Under the pieces are notes generated by a model. It searched no databases. It was not told the origin of the DNA and worked only from the letters and a program-made list of their open reading frames with translations. A stretch of DNA of 29,894 nt from Actinomycetes bacterium (lineage in GTDB: Bacteria > Actinomycetota > Actinomycetes > Actinomycetales > Microbacteriaceae), in the NCBI GenBank assembly GCA_023386365.1, contig JAEWJX010000028.1:1-29894 (forward strand). Direction: 5' to 3'. Both the position numbers and the translations under genes were made by a program. Below, in pieces: positions 7,784 through 15,955 of this stretch; the stretch's first letter is position 1; each line of letters begins with the position of its first letter.

Positions 7784-10156
7784 TCAGCCGATGAGGCCCG
7801 CGGTGCGTCCGACGGCGACGGCGTCGGCGCGGTTGTCGACGCCGAGCTTGCGGTAGACGCTCTTCAGCTGGCTCTTCACCGTGTTGGCGCTGACCTGCTG
7901 CCGCTTGGCGATGTCGGCGATCGTCTGGTGCACCGGCAGTTCGTCGAGCAGGCTGCGCTCGCGCGGGGTGAGGGAGGTGACGCCGATGGCGGGCGCGGAG
8001 TCGGGACGTCGGGCGGCGGCGAGCAGGTTCGCCGCTGCTCCGCTCCAGGCACCGAGGTGCGCGCCGTCGGCGGCGAGCAGCGCGAGCGCGTCGCCTCCGA
8101 ACAGCAGGAACGGCCGGACGGCGCGGTAGTGGTCGGCGAGCATGACCGCCTCGGCGAGGTCGGTGCGGGCCTTCGCGGAGGCGCCTCGGTTGTGGGCGTG
8201 CATCGCGAGGCGCAGCCGCGCGTGCGCGACGGTGAGGGGGTCCCAGGTGGGCGCCCCGGATGCGATGGCGGCGCGCAGCGTGTGCTCGGTGTCGCGACAG
8301 GGGTCGGTGAGGAAGTGGACGAGCAGCGACTCGACCGCGTCGGCACCGAACACCTGGCGAACCCGCCATCCGAGGCTGTCGCGCGCCGGGTGGTCGTCGT
8401 GGTGGGCGACCGCCGACAGCCATGGCACGAGCGCGAAGGCGAGGAATGCGGGGTCGTTGCCGGCGTCGGCGGCGAGGGTGTCGAAACGGTGCAAGGTGTC
8501 GCGGCTCGGTTCGGCGGCGAGCCGGTCGAGCAGGGCGACGGCGTTGGCTCGCCGTTGGATGTCGGGTTGGCGGTCGCCGAAGTCTTCCGAGAGCAGCACG
8601 CGCATCGCCCGCTCGGGGAGCTCTTCGGCGCGCAGGTAGGAGAGGTCGACCTCCAGCAGCAGCAGGCGACTCCCGGCGGTGCTCGACAGCGATTCGACGG
8701 CGAGCGGACGTTCGAGCGCCGCACGGATGACGTCTTCCGCGTCGCGCCATCCGGGGGTTCCGAGGGAGCAGGACACGATCGATTCGAGGGCCACCGCCCG
8801 CAGCCAGTCGTGGCCGCGGTCACCGGCGGTCTCGGCCAGTTGCCGGAGCCGGTCGAGCGCTGCTCCCCGCGCGGGCCCGGACTCGGTCTGCAGGGCGATG
8901 CGCGCACGCACCACCCCGGCGAAGGCGAGCGCCGCCGCCTCCTCGTCGCTGACGCCTGCCGTCGCCGGAGGTTCGCCGAGGTCGGCGTCTCCGCCGTCGG
9001 CGTCCCACAGTGCGGCGAGAGCGGATGCGACGACCCCCCGCGCGGCGCTGCCGGTGTCGAACTGCTCGAGCGGCGCCTCTGCCCCGCTCCGGGACAGGTA
9101 GGGCGCCTCGGCCATGCGGGCGTAGAGGGCGGCGAGTTGCGGTTCCGCGGTGGCGGCCACCCGTACCGCCGCGCGAAGACCCGCGCTGCCCCGGCAGGTG
9201 AGGGCGACACCGTGCACACGGAGCACGGCGGCGGCGGTCTCCGGGTCGCCCGCGGCGACGGCATGCGCGAGCGCCTCGGTCGCGTCGCCCCCGGCGAGGA
9301 ACCAACGCGCGGCCACCGCGTGGGTGCGGCGGTGGTCGTCGCCCGACTGCCGGGCTTCGGCGGCGAGGTAGGCGAGGAGCACCGGGTGGTACACCACCTC
9401 CCCGTCGGTGCCGGTGTCGAGGAGGAGGTTCCGGCGGGCGATGCCGGCCAGAAGTGCACCGGCCTGGGTGTCGCCGCTCACGGCGGCCGCGAGGTCGGGT
9501 GCGACGCGCTCCCGCACCGCGCAGCGCACGAGCACGTCGCGTTCGGTTGCGGTGAGGGTACCGAGCACCTCGCCCAGGAGGTAGTCGCCGATGGCGCGGT
9601 GGTCTCCGCCGAAGTCGCGGGCCACCTGCTCCGCGTCGGGCCGGGATGCGAGCAGGTGCGAAGCGAGGGCGAGGCCGGTGGCCCATCCGGCGGTCCGTGC
9701 GAGCAGCATGGCGACGGTGGCGGGGTCGAGGGTGATGCCGCGACGGTCGAGCAGTTGCCGCGTCTCGAGCGGCGTGAAGGCGAGATCGGCGGTGCGCAGT
9801 TCACGCGTGGTCATCCAGCGCGCCGGCGATACCGGGAACGGGTCGCTGCGGCCGGCGACGATGAGGCGCGGCGCCGCCTCGTCTTCGAGGAGCCGCTGGA
9901 CGGCGGCGCGGGCGGGTGCGGCGAGGGCGTCGGCGTTGTCGAGCATCACCACCTCGGCAGCGGCGAGGACGGCAGGTGCGAACGCCGTCGCGGTGGCGGC
10001 GCGCCCGTCGACGGGGGTGACCCGCACGCCGCGGCCGGTCGCGTCATCCGCCCACTGCTGGAGGAGGGTCGACTTGCCGGAGCCGGGGCTCGCCCAGATG
10101 ACGAGGTGTCCCGGTGCGTCGAGCTCCGAGATCAGGCGCTGACGCGTGACATGCAT
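7784..10156 (-). CDS. LuxR-family transcriptional regulator with N-terminal ATPase (LAL/MalT type)
   Basis: A 790-residue regulator. The P-loop ASPGSGKST is at residues 22-30 and Walker B VVMLDNAD at 69-76, a STAND-type ATPase. A long helical repeat region follows (about 230-720). The C-terminal LuxR helix-turn-helix occupies the last 60 residues: LTPRERSLLDEL, then IADIAKRQQVSANTVKSQLKS and YRKLGV. LAL proteins activate transcription when a ligand binds the helical repeats; the ligand here is unknown. It lies between the sulfatase gene and the HAD-SulP1 operon, and the shared TCACCC/GGGTGA boxes make it the obvious candidate regulator. ATG 10156 is preceded two bases upstream by a strong hairpin. 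It is slightly shorter than typical LAL proteins. Confidence 0.92.
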   Translation of the reverse strand: MHVTRQRLISELDAPGHLVIWASPGSGKSTLLQQWADDATGRGVRVTPVDGRAATATAFAPAVLAAAEVVMLDNADALAAPARAAVQRLLEDEAAPRLIVAGRSDPFPVSPARWMTTRELRTADLAFTPLETRQLLDRRGITLDPATVAMLLARTAGWATGLALASHLLASRPDAEQVARDFGGDHRAIGDYLLGEVLGTLTATERDVLVRCAVRERVAPDLAAAVSGDTQAGALLAGIARRNLLLDTGTDGEVVYHPVLLAYLAAEARQSGDDHRRTHAVAARWFLAGGDATEALAHAVAAGDPETAAAVLRVHGVALTCRGSAGLRAAVRVAATAEPQLAALYARMAEAPYLSRSGAEAPLEQFDTGSAARGVVASALAALWDADGGDADLGEPPATAGVSDEEAAALAFAGVVRARIALQTESGPARGAALDRLRQLAETAGDRGHDWLRAVALESIVSCSLGTPGWRDAEDVIRAALERPLAVESLSSTAGSRLLLLEVDLSYLRAEELPERAMRVLLSEDFGDRQPDIQRRANAVALLDRLAAEPSRDTLHRFDTLAADAGNDPAFLAFALVPWLSAVAHHDDHPARDSLGWRVRQVFGADAVESLLVHFLTDPCRDTEHTLRAAIASGAPTWDPLTVAHARLRLAMHAHNRGASAKARTDLAEAVMLADHYRAVRPFLLFGGDALALLAADGAHLGAWSGAAANLLAAARRPDSAPAIGVTSLTPRERSLLDELPVHQTIADIAKRQQVSANTVKSQLKSVYRKLGVDNRADAVAVGRTAGLIG

Positions 10157-10157
10157 T

Positions 10158-10191
10158 GCTGCCCCCGAAAGTTTCCGCTTTCGGGGGCAGC
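10158..10191 (-). terminator. Perfect 14-bp hairpin directly before the LuxR start codon
   Basis: The plus-strand arms GCTGCCCCCGAAAG (10158-10171) and CTTTCGGGGGCAGC (10178-10191) are perfect inverted repeats around a six-base loop. In minus-strand RNA the hairpin ends one base before the LuxR AUG and hides the only Shine-Dalgarno-like sequence, GGGGG. No U-tract follows. It may end sulfatase transcription or block LuxR translation on readthrough mRNA. A LuxR transcript starting near 10182 would contain only one arm. Confidence 0.65.
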
Positions 10192-10231
10192 CTATTGAGA
10201 CAGCGAGGATCTGTCACCCCTTTGCGGGTGA
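10189..10231 (-). promoter_or_regulatory. Probable LuxR-gene promoter overlapping TCACCC/GGGTGA box (site C)
   Basis: On the minus strand GTGACA (10212-10217) and TAGGCT (10189-10194) are 17 nt apart, a good sigma-A spacing. The inverted repeat TCACCC (10214-10219), six-base spacer, GGGTGA (10226-10231) covers the -35. Binding there would be expected to compete with polymerase, so autoregulation is plausible. The spacer is one base longer than in sites A and B. Confidence 0.5.
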
Positions 10232-10248
10232 ACAAACCTGTTGCTCAA

Positions 10249-12597
10249 CTAGTCACGGGCCATCGCCGCCGCCAGATGCGCCTCGAAGTCGATGTACGCG
10301 TCGTCGGCGATGTCGAACACCACCTTCTCGATCCGCCCATTCGTGAACTCGAACTTCGACCCGCTGTACAGGCTCGACACCGCATCCGCACTGTCGTATC
10401 CGATGCACAGCCCCTCCCCGCAGAGCGAGAAGTGCCCGAGGATCGTGCGGATCTCCGCCTCGGCCACCTGCTGGTCGTCGATGAAGAGCTTCAGCGGCCC
10501 GATCGCCTCCCGGAACTCACCGACGTGATCCTTCGTGAACTCGACCCCGAGCACGTGCGCACCGGTGAGGCTGATCGGTGCCGAGATGCGACTCTCGGGC
10601 GGGATGCCGAGGAAGTTGTACACGTAATGGAGCGTGCCGTCCTTGATGAACAGGGCGTGGCCTCCGAACCGCGACCCGTGCGCGAAGATGATGCCCTCGC
10701 TCTGCGGGGTCAACTCCACCTCGGCGCCGATCTTGTACGAGACACCGTGCGTGTTCGCAGCCGACCGTTCCGGGATCTCGGAGGTGCCCGGGTAGTACGT
10801 GTACTGGCCCGACGGCGGCACCGGGGTGTGGAACTCCATCTTGTTCACGAAGAGGTCGAAGTCCTTCGGGTTCGACAGGATGGCGAGGTCGTTGAGCGGC
10901 AGCACGAGGTTGCGCTTCGCCTCCTCCATCCACAGCGCCTTCAGCTCCTCCACCTTGTCCGGATGCTGGGCCGCGAGGTCGTGCGCCTCCGCCCGGTCGA
11001 CATCCGTGTGGAACAGTTGCCACACGTCTTCGTCGAACCGTCCGCGACCGGCGACCGGGCCGTGCTCGGTGACCGCCTTCCAGCCCTCGTGCCAGATGCC
11101 GCGGTTGCCGAACATCTCGTAGTACTGGGTGTGCTTGGTCGTGGGGCCGTCGGGTGCCGCGTCGAAACTCGACCGCATCGAGACGCCGTCGAGCGGCCGC
11201 TGCGTGACGCCGTTGTAGCTGTCGGGGAGCGACACCCCGCACGCATCCAGGATCGTCGCCACGATGTCGGTCGAGTGGTGGTACTGGTGCCGCACCTCCC
11301 CCTTCGCCTGGAACCCTGCCGGCCAGTGGATCACCAGCGGGTCGCACACGCCCCCCTGGTAGACGTAACGCTTGAACATCCGGTACGGCGTCGAGAACGC
11401 GGCCGCCCACCCGGTCGGGTAGTGGTTGTAGGTGTCCGGGCTGCCCAGCTGATCGACCTGCTTCAGGTTCTCCTCCAGCGAGTCGGGGTAGCCGCCGAAG
11501 ATCTTGCCCTCGTTGACGGACCCGTTCGGGCTGCCCTCCCCGGAAGCGCCGTTGTCGGCGCAGTAGAAGATGATCGTGTTGTCGAGCTGGCCCGACTCCT
11601 CCAGGTAGTCGACGATGCGGCCCACCTGAGCGTCCGTGTACTCCGAGAACCCGGAGTACACCTCCGCCATGCGGCAGAACATCGCCTTCTCCTCGTCGCC
11701 GAGCTCCGCCCATGGGCGCACCCGGTCGGATTCCGAGAAGGTACCCTCCGGCATCGGGTTGAGCGGGGTGAGTTCGGTGTCCTCCGGGACGATCCCGCGC
11801 TCGATCATCCGCGCCAGCACCCACTCGCGGTACGCCTCGTAGCCGTCGTCGAAACGACCCTTGTACTTGGCGATGTACTCCTCGGGCGCGTGGTGGGGGG
11901 CGTGGTTGGCACCCGGGCAGAACCACAGGTACCAGGGCTTGTCCGGCTCGGTCTGCTTCACATCCCGGATCATCTTCAACGCCTGATCGGCGAGATCCTT
12001 CGAGAGGTGGTACCCGTCTTCGGGCATGTAGGGCTGGTCGATGTAGTGGTTGTCCTCGGCGAGCGACGGGTACCAGTTGTTGGTCTCGCCTCCCACGAAC
12101 CCGTAGAAGCGGTCGTAGCCCTGCGCCAGCGGCCACCCCTTCTTGTTGGCGCCGGCCGTCCACTCGTCGATCGGGATGTTGTGATTCTTGCCCACCCAGA
12201 AGGTCGCCCACCCGGCATCTCGCAGCAGGTGCGCCATCGGCACGTTCTCCGGCGGGATGTGCGAGTTGTAGCCGGGGAACCCGGTCGACGACTCCGAGAT
12301 GGTGGCGAACCCGTTGGCGTGGTGGTTGCGTCCGGTGAGGAACGTGGACCGCGTCGGGGAACACAGCGCCGTGGTGTGCCACTGGGTGTAGGTGAGGCCG
12401 CTCGCGGCGAGGCGGTCCATCGTCGGCATGTCGATGCCGCCGCCGTACGGCGACCACGCCGCCTGGCCGGTGTCGTCGTAGAGCACCACCAGGACGTTCG
12501 GCGCCCCCGGCGGGGCTTTGTCGGGGAGGAAGGCGTCCCAGTCGCCCTCCGAGTCCCGCACGTCGAGTTCGATCTTTCCCTGGAATGCGCGAGGCAT
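10249..12597 (-). CDS. Arylsulfatase, formylglycine-dependent, long (AtsA/AtsD-like) type
   Basis: A 782-residue type I sulfatase that hydrolyses sulfate esters. The formylglycine site is C79-S-P-T-R83 followed by STFLTGR, matching C-x-P-x-R. Metal ligands are D41-D42 (LYDDTG) and D348-N349 (CADNGASG); K137 and H232 fit other conserved active-site positions. A C-terminal beta-rich domain (about 560-782) makes it the long form, similar in size to mycobacterial AtsA/AtsD, which are about 787 residues. No signal peptide is seen, so it is probably cytoplasmic. ATG 12597 is supported by GGAGGAG six bases upstream. Activation needs a formylglycine-generating enzyme, not encoded in the window. It is divergent from SulP2 across a shared LuxR-box promoter. 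The natural substrate is unknown. Confidence 0.95.
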   Translation of the reverse strand: MPRAFQGKIELDVRDSEGDWDAFLPDKAPPGAPNVLVVLYDDTGQAAWSPYGGGIDMPTMDRLAASGLTYTQWHTTALCSPTRSTFLTGRNHHANGFATISESSTGFPGYNSHIPPENVPMAHLLRDAGWATFWVGKNHNIPIDEWTAGANKKGWPLAQGYDRFYGFVGGETNNWYPSLAEDNHYIDQPYMPEDGYHLSKDLADQALKMIRDVKQTEPDKPWYLWFCPGANHAPHHAPEEYIAKYKGRFDDGYEAYREWVLARMIERGIVPEDTELTPLNPMPEGTFSESDRVRPWAELGDEEKAMFCRMAEVYSGFSEYTDAQVGRIVDYLEESGQLDNTIIFYCADNGASGEGSPNGSVNEGKIFGGYPDSLEENLKQVDQLGSPDTYNHYPTGWAAAFSTPYRMFKRYVYQGGVCDPLVIHWPAGFQAKGEVRHQYHHSTDIVATILDACGVSLPDSYNGVTQRPLDGVSMRSSFDAAPDGPTTKHTQYYEMFGNRGIWHEGWKAVTEHGPVAGRGRFDEDVWQLFHTDVDRAEAHDLAAQHPDKVEELKALWMEEAKRNLVLPLNDLAILSNPKDFDLFVNKMEFHTPVPPSGQYTYYPGTSEIPERSAANTHGVSYKIGAEVELTPQSEGIIFAHGSRFGGHALFIKDGTLHYVYNFLGIPPESRISAPISLTGAHVLGVEFTKDHVGEFREAIGPLKLFIDDQQVAEAEIRTILGHFSLCGEGLCIGYDSADAVSSLYSGSKFEFTNGRIEKVVFDIADDAYIDFEAHLAAAMARD

Positions 12598-12633
12598 CGC
12601 TGCTCCTCCGGTGTGTGATGTCGGCTCACCTCG

Positions 12634-12706
12634 ACGGTAGGACGGGGGCGGGCGCCGATCATCACCCCGGCTGGGTGATGCACCCGCAAGCCGCGGCGAG
12701 CATGCT
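12634..12706. promoter_or_regulatory. Divergent sulfatase/SulP2 promoter with TCACCC/GGGTGA box (site A)
   Basis: The best copy of the box is here: CATCACCC (12660-12667), five-base spacer, GGGTGATG (12673-12680), a perfect 8-bp inverted repeat. Toward the sulfatase, GTGATG is followed after 20 nt by TACCGT (12634-12639). Toward SulP2, GTGATG is followed after 20 nt by CATGCT (12701-12706). A single central site could therefore activate both directions. Predicted starts leave short leaders with strong ribosome sites on both sides. Confidence 0.6.
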
Positions 12707-12738
12707 GACGGATGTCGGACCGGCCGGAGGAGGAACGC

Positions 12739-14400
12739 GTGCAACCACCCCTTGCCGGCCTCACGCGCCGCAACGTGGGACGCGAGCTGCTCGCCGGCGT
12801 GACCCTGCTGGCCATCGCCATCCCCCTGAACATCGGCTACGCGCAGATCGCCGGGCTGCCACCCACGGCCGGCCTCTACGCCCTCATCGTGCCGACCGTC
12901 ATCTACGCACTCGTCGTGTCGTCGCGGCAACTGGTGGCGTCGCCGGATGCCGCGGCCGCCGCGCTCGTCGCCTCGTCGCTCGGGGGGCTGGCCGCCGCAG
13001 GCTCCGCCGAGTACCTGACCATGGCGATGGCGCAGGCGATCATCTGCGGCGTGCTGTTCGTACTGCTGGCCGTCTTCAAGCTCGGCTTCCTCGCGAACTT
13101 CCTGTCGAAGCCGATCCTCGTCGGCTTCGTCGGCGGCCTCGCCCTCGACATCCTGGTGTCGCAGATCGCGAAGATGCTCGGGGTGAAGATCGACTCCGGC
13201 GGCGAGTTCACCGACAAAGTGGTCGGGCTCGTCACCGGGTTGCCGACGCTCAACGTGTGGTCGCTGGTGATCTCGGTATGCGCCGTCGTGGTGCTGCTCG
13301 TCGGGCGGCGGCTGCTGGCGATCGTGCCGTGGGCGCTCGTGGTGCTCATCGTCGCCACCATCGTCGTGATGGTGACCCCCGCCGTGAAGGCCGGCGTCGA
13401 CGTGCTCGGCGAGGTGCCTGCCGGCCCCCCGACCCTCACCTGGCCGATCCTCGACTGGGCCACCTGGCTCGCACTCATCCCCTCCGCCATCGCCCTCACC
13501 ATGGTGACCGTCGCCGAAGGGCTGCTCGTGTCACGCTCCTACGGCGAGAAGCGGCACTACAGCACCAGCCCCAACCGCGACCTGTTCGCCTTCGGTCTCG
13601 GCAACATCGCCGCGGGTGCCAGTGGCAGCTTCGCCGTCGGCTCCTCCACCTCCCGCACCGCAGCCATGGACCAGGCCGGCTCCCGCACCCAGCTGCCGTC
13701 GCTCGTGCTGGCCGTCGGCACCCTGCTGCTGCTGCTCTTCGGCACCGCACTCCTCGCCGACATCCCTTCCCCCGCGATCGGCGCCATCGTCGGCGTGGCC
13801 GTGCTGCCACTTCTCGGCATCCGCGACTTCGCCCACCTGTGGCGCCTCGACCGTTTCGAGTTCTGGATCGGGGTGGCGTGCTTCCTCGTCACCCTCTTCG
13901 TCGGGGCGATCCCCGGCATCGTGGTCGCGTTCGTGCTCGCCCTCATCAACCTCGCGCGCCGCGCGGCGAACCCCGCGATCGACGTGCTCGCCTCCGACGA
14001 CGTGCCCGCGCACTCGCTGCTCGACGACGCGCCCGCCGGCTCGGTCACCGCACCGGGCATCGTCGTCGTGCGGATGGCGGCGCCGCTGTTCTTCGCCAAC
14101 GGGACCGTGTTCGCGCAGGCGGTGAAGACCTCCGTCACCGAGGCGGGCGGCCCCGCCGTCGTGCAGCATCTCGTGATCGACATGGAGGCCGTCAACGACG
14201 TCGACGTCACCGGCGCGGAAGCCTTCGACGGCCTCCGCGATTGGCTCGACGACCAGGGCATCACCCTCGGCTTCAGCCGCGTGCGCCCCGGCGCGCAACC
14301 ACGACTCCGCCGCTTCGGCGTGCTCCGCGACGACACCGTCTACGGCACCAACCGGGCCGCCGTCGCCGCCCTCACCCCGACCGACACGAAGGAGCCCTGA
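12739..14400 (+). CDS. SulP-family anion (sulfate) transporter, SulP2
   Basis: A 553-residue SLC26/SulP transporter. The first helix region reads ELLAGVTLLAIAIPLNIGYA. The core helices include SKPILVGFVGGLALDILVSQ and GSSTSRTAAMDQAGSRTQLPS. A clear C-terminal STAS domain (about residues 430-545) contains LVIDMEAVNDVDVTGAEA. It would import sulfate or a related anion. GTG 12739 is chosen over the in-frame ATG at 12712 because GGAGGAGG lies five bases upstream and the predicted transcription start, near 12713, would exclude the ATG. It heads the operon with the GAP, DUF6325 and SHOCT genes and is divergent from the sulfatase. It is clearly a different subgroup from SulP1, so the two may differ in substrate or affinity. 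Confidence 0.93.
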   Translation: MQPPLAGLTRRNVGRELLAGVTLLAIAIPLNIGYAQIAGLPPTAGLYALIVPTVIYALVVSSRQLVASPDAAAAALVASSLGGLAAAGSAEYLTMAMAQAIICGVLFVLLAVFKLGFLANFLSKPILVGFVGGLALDILVSQIAKMLGVKIDSGGEFTDKVVGLVTGLPTLNVWSLVISVCAVVVLLVGRRLLAIVPWALVVLIVATIVVMVTPAVKAGVDVLGEVPAGPPTLTWPILDWATWLALIPSAIALTMVTVAEGLLVSRSYGEKRHYSTSPNRDLFAFGLGNIAAGASGSFAVGSSTSRTAAMDQAGSRTQLPSLVLAVGTLLLLLFGTALLADIPSPAIGAIVGVAVLPLLGIRDFAHLWRLDRFEFWIGVACFLVTLFVGAIPGIVVAFVLALINLARRAANPAIDVLASDDVPAHSLLDDAPAGSVTAPGIVVVRMAAPLFFANGTVFAQAVKTSVTEAGGPAVVQHLVIDMEAVNDVDVTGAEAFDGLRDWLDDQGITLGFSRVRPGAQPRLRRFGVLRDDTVYGTNRAAVAALTPTDTKEP

Positions 14401-15071
14401 TGTCCGCCGTCATCGGCGAGATCCTCCCCCTCGCCCTCGGGATCGCGATCAGCCCCATCCCGATCATCGCCGCCATCCTCATGCTGCTCTCGCCGCGGGC
14501 ACGGGTCACCAGTGTCGGGTTCCTGCTCGGCTGGGTGCTCGGCATCGTGATCGCCGTCACCGTCTTCACCCTGCTGTCGGCGATCATCCCGGAAGACGAC
14601 CCCGACGCATCCAAACCCGTGCAGGCCACCATCCAACTCACCCTCGGCCTGCTGCTGCTGGTGCTCGCCGTCGGCCAGTGGCGCAAACGGCCGAAAGCGG
14701 GCGAACAACCCGTCATGCCGAAATGGATGCAGGCGATCGACACGATCTCGTTCCCCGTCGCGTTCGGCCTCGGCTTCCTGCTCTCCGCCCTCAACCCGAA
14801 GAACCTGCTGATGGCGGTGGGGGCGGGCCTCGAGATCGGACCGGCGGCGCTCCCCACCGGGGAGATCGTCGCCGTCATCGCGATCTTCACCCTGCTCGCC
14901 GCATCCACCGTGCTCGTGCCGGTCATCGGCTACCTGCTCGCGGCATCCCATCTGCGCGGCCTGCTCGACGAACTGCGCGGCTGGCTGGCCCAGCACAACG
15001 CCACCATCATGTCCGTGCTCCTGCTCGTCATCGGCGTCTCGATGATCGGCAAGGGGATCGCCGCCTACTGA
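14400..15071 (+). CDS. GAP-family / SfLAP-like membrane protein
   Basis: A 223-residue polytopic membrane protein of the family named after Sap, the mycobacterial sulfolipid-1-addressing protein. Six hydrophobic segments are visible. The first is LPLALGIAISPIPIIAAILML, whose proline-rich ISPIPI pattern is typical. The SALNPKNLLMAVGAG motif lies in the middle and LLLVIGVSMIGKG at the end. The family is LysE-like, and export of lipids or small molecules is suspected. ATG 14400 shares one base with the SulP2 stop, and AAGGAG lies five bases upstream, so it is translationally coupled to SulP2. A sulfolipid link is inferred from the family name and neighbours only. Confidence 0.87.
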   Translation: MSAVIGEILPLALGIAISPIPIIAAILMLLSPRARVTSVGFLLGWVLGIVIAVTVFTLLSAIIPEDDPDASKPVQATIQLTLGLLLLVLAVGQWRKRPKAGEQPVMPKWMQAIDTISFPVAFGLGFLLSALNPKNLLMAVGAGLEIGPAALPTGEIVAVIAIFTLLAASTVLVPVIGYLLAASHLRGLLDELRGWLAQHNATIMSVLLLVIGVSMIGKGIAAY

Positions 15072-15096
15072 AAGTCCCCACCAGAAAGGAAAGCCC

Positions 15097-15519
15097 ATGT
15101 CCGAATACCGCTACGGACCCGTCGAGCTGCACCTCGTCGGGTTCCAGGGGGAGCGACCCGACCCAGGTGTCGTCCAGGCGCTCTCCGACCTGCTCGAGAG
15201 CGGGCTGCTGCGCCTCCTCGACATCGTCCTCATCTCGCGCGACGACGACGGCGCCGTCTCGGTGACCGAGGTGGACGACGCATCCGACCTCTTCGGCGAC
15301 CTGGTGCTCGACGCCGTCGGACTCGCCGGCGAAGAAGACGTCGCCGAGTTCGCCGAGTTCGTGCCCCCGGGGGCGTCCGCGGCGCTCTTCGTGCTCGAAC
15401 TCACCTACGCCCGCACCCTCGCCAACCGGCTCGGCGACTCCGGCGCCGTGCTGCTGCGCAGCGAACGCATCCCCGCTCCGATCGTCAACGCGATCGTCGA
15501 CGCCATCGAAGGAGAATGA
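15097..15519 (+). CDS. DUF6325-family protein (140 aa)
   Basis: A short soluble acidic protein that begins MSEYRYGPVELHLVGFQG and contains LLRLLDIVLISRDDDGAVSVTEVDD. The pattern G-P-V-E-L-x-L-V-G-F and L-L-D-x-x-x-I-x-R-D matches what I know as DUF6325, found in actinobacteria beside SHOCT proteins. The LLDIVLISRDDDG stretch resembles DUF1269-type proteins. There is no signal peptide or catalytic motif, and the function is unknown. ATG 15097 is preceded by AAAGGAAAG. It lies 25 bases after the GAP gene and two bases before the SHOCT start, so it belongs to the SulP2 operon. Confidence 0.85.
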   Translation: MSEYRYGPVELHLVGFQGERPDPGVVQALSDLLESGLLRLLDIVLISRDDDGAVSVTEVDDASDLFGDLVLDAVGLAGEEDVAEFAEFVPPGASAALFVLELTYARTLANRLGDSGAVLLRSERIPAPIVNAIVDAIEGE

Positions 15520-15521
15520 CC

Positions 15522-15878
15522 ATGCCCCTCCGCAGAATGGGCCGCCCCGGCCTCGTGGGCCTCGCCGCCCGCACCGCCGTCGTCGCCGGCACCGCCACCG
15601 CCGTCTCCGGGGCGGTCTACAACCACCAGCAGAACAAAGCCCAAGACCAGTACGAGCAGGAGCAGTACGCGGCGGCCCAGCAGCAGGCGCAGATCGACGC
15701 CGCCGCCGCGCAGGCCGTCGCCGCCCAGCAGAGCGCGGCGCCGCCGCCCGCCGCAGCTCCCGCCGCTGCCCCCGCCGTGGATGTGGTGGCCGAACTGCAG
15801 AAGCTCGCCGCGCTGAAAGACCAGGGCCTGCTCAGCGACGCCGAGTTCGCGGCGGCGAAGTCGCGCCTGCTCGGCTGA
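15522..15878 (+). CDS. SHOCT-domain protein (118 aa)
   Basis: The N-terminus PLRRMGRPGLVGLAARTAVV has a glycine/alanine-rich hydrophobic stretch that could insert into the membrane. A Gln/Ala-rich middle (residues about 38-75) and a Pro/Ala linker follow. The C-terminal SHOCT motif is VAELQKLAALKDQGLLSDAEFAAAKSRLLG-like: a helix, then GLLSDAEF, then KSRLLG. SHOCT domains mediate oligomerisation or membrane association; no enzyme function is expected. I chose ATG 15522 over ATG 15516 because AAGGAG (15509-15514) is seven bases from the former and only one from the latter. It is the last gene of the SulP2 operon. The spacer 15879-15943 shows only weak GC-rich stems. Confidence 0.85.
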   Translation: MPLRRMGRPGLVGLAARTAVVAGTATAVSGAVYNHQQNKAQDQYEQEQYAAAQQQAQIDAAAAQAVAAQQSAAPPPAAAPAAAPAVDVVAELQKLAALKDQGLLSDAEFAAAKSRLLG

Positions 15879-15943
15879 CCCGGCATCCGCTGTTGCTTCC
15901 ACGTCGCCCGTGTGCGGGGCAGCGCCACCCCGGCGCGGCCCCG

Positions 15944-15949
15944 TAACCT
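15944..15949 (+). promoter_or_regulatory. Leaderless -10 element of the 15956 gene
   Basis: TAACCT ends six bases before GTG 15956. There is no Shine-Dalgarno sequence, and the spacing equals that at five other genes in the window. This also supports the GTG start over the later ATG at 15977. Confidence 0.55.
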
Positions 15950-15955
15950 GGGGCC

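Noticed and set aside
7565..10198. Long plus-strand open frame of 877 codons opposite the LuxR gene
   Set aside because: It is a high-GC antisense shadow: rich in Gly, Arg and Val, no domain, and the opposite strand encodes a complete LAL protein with P-loop and HTH.
12712..12714. ATG as the start of SulP2
   Set aside because: No ribosome site, and it lies at or before the predicted transcription start; GTG 12739 has GGAGGAGG at ideal distance.
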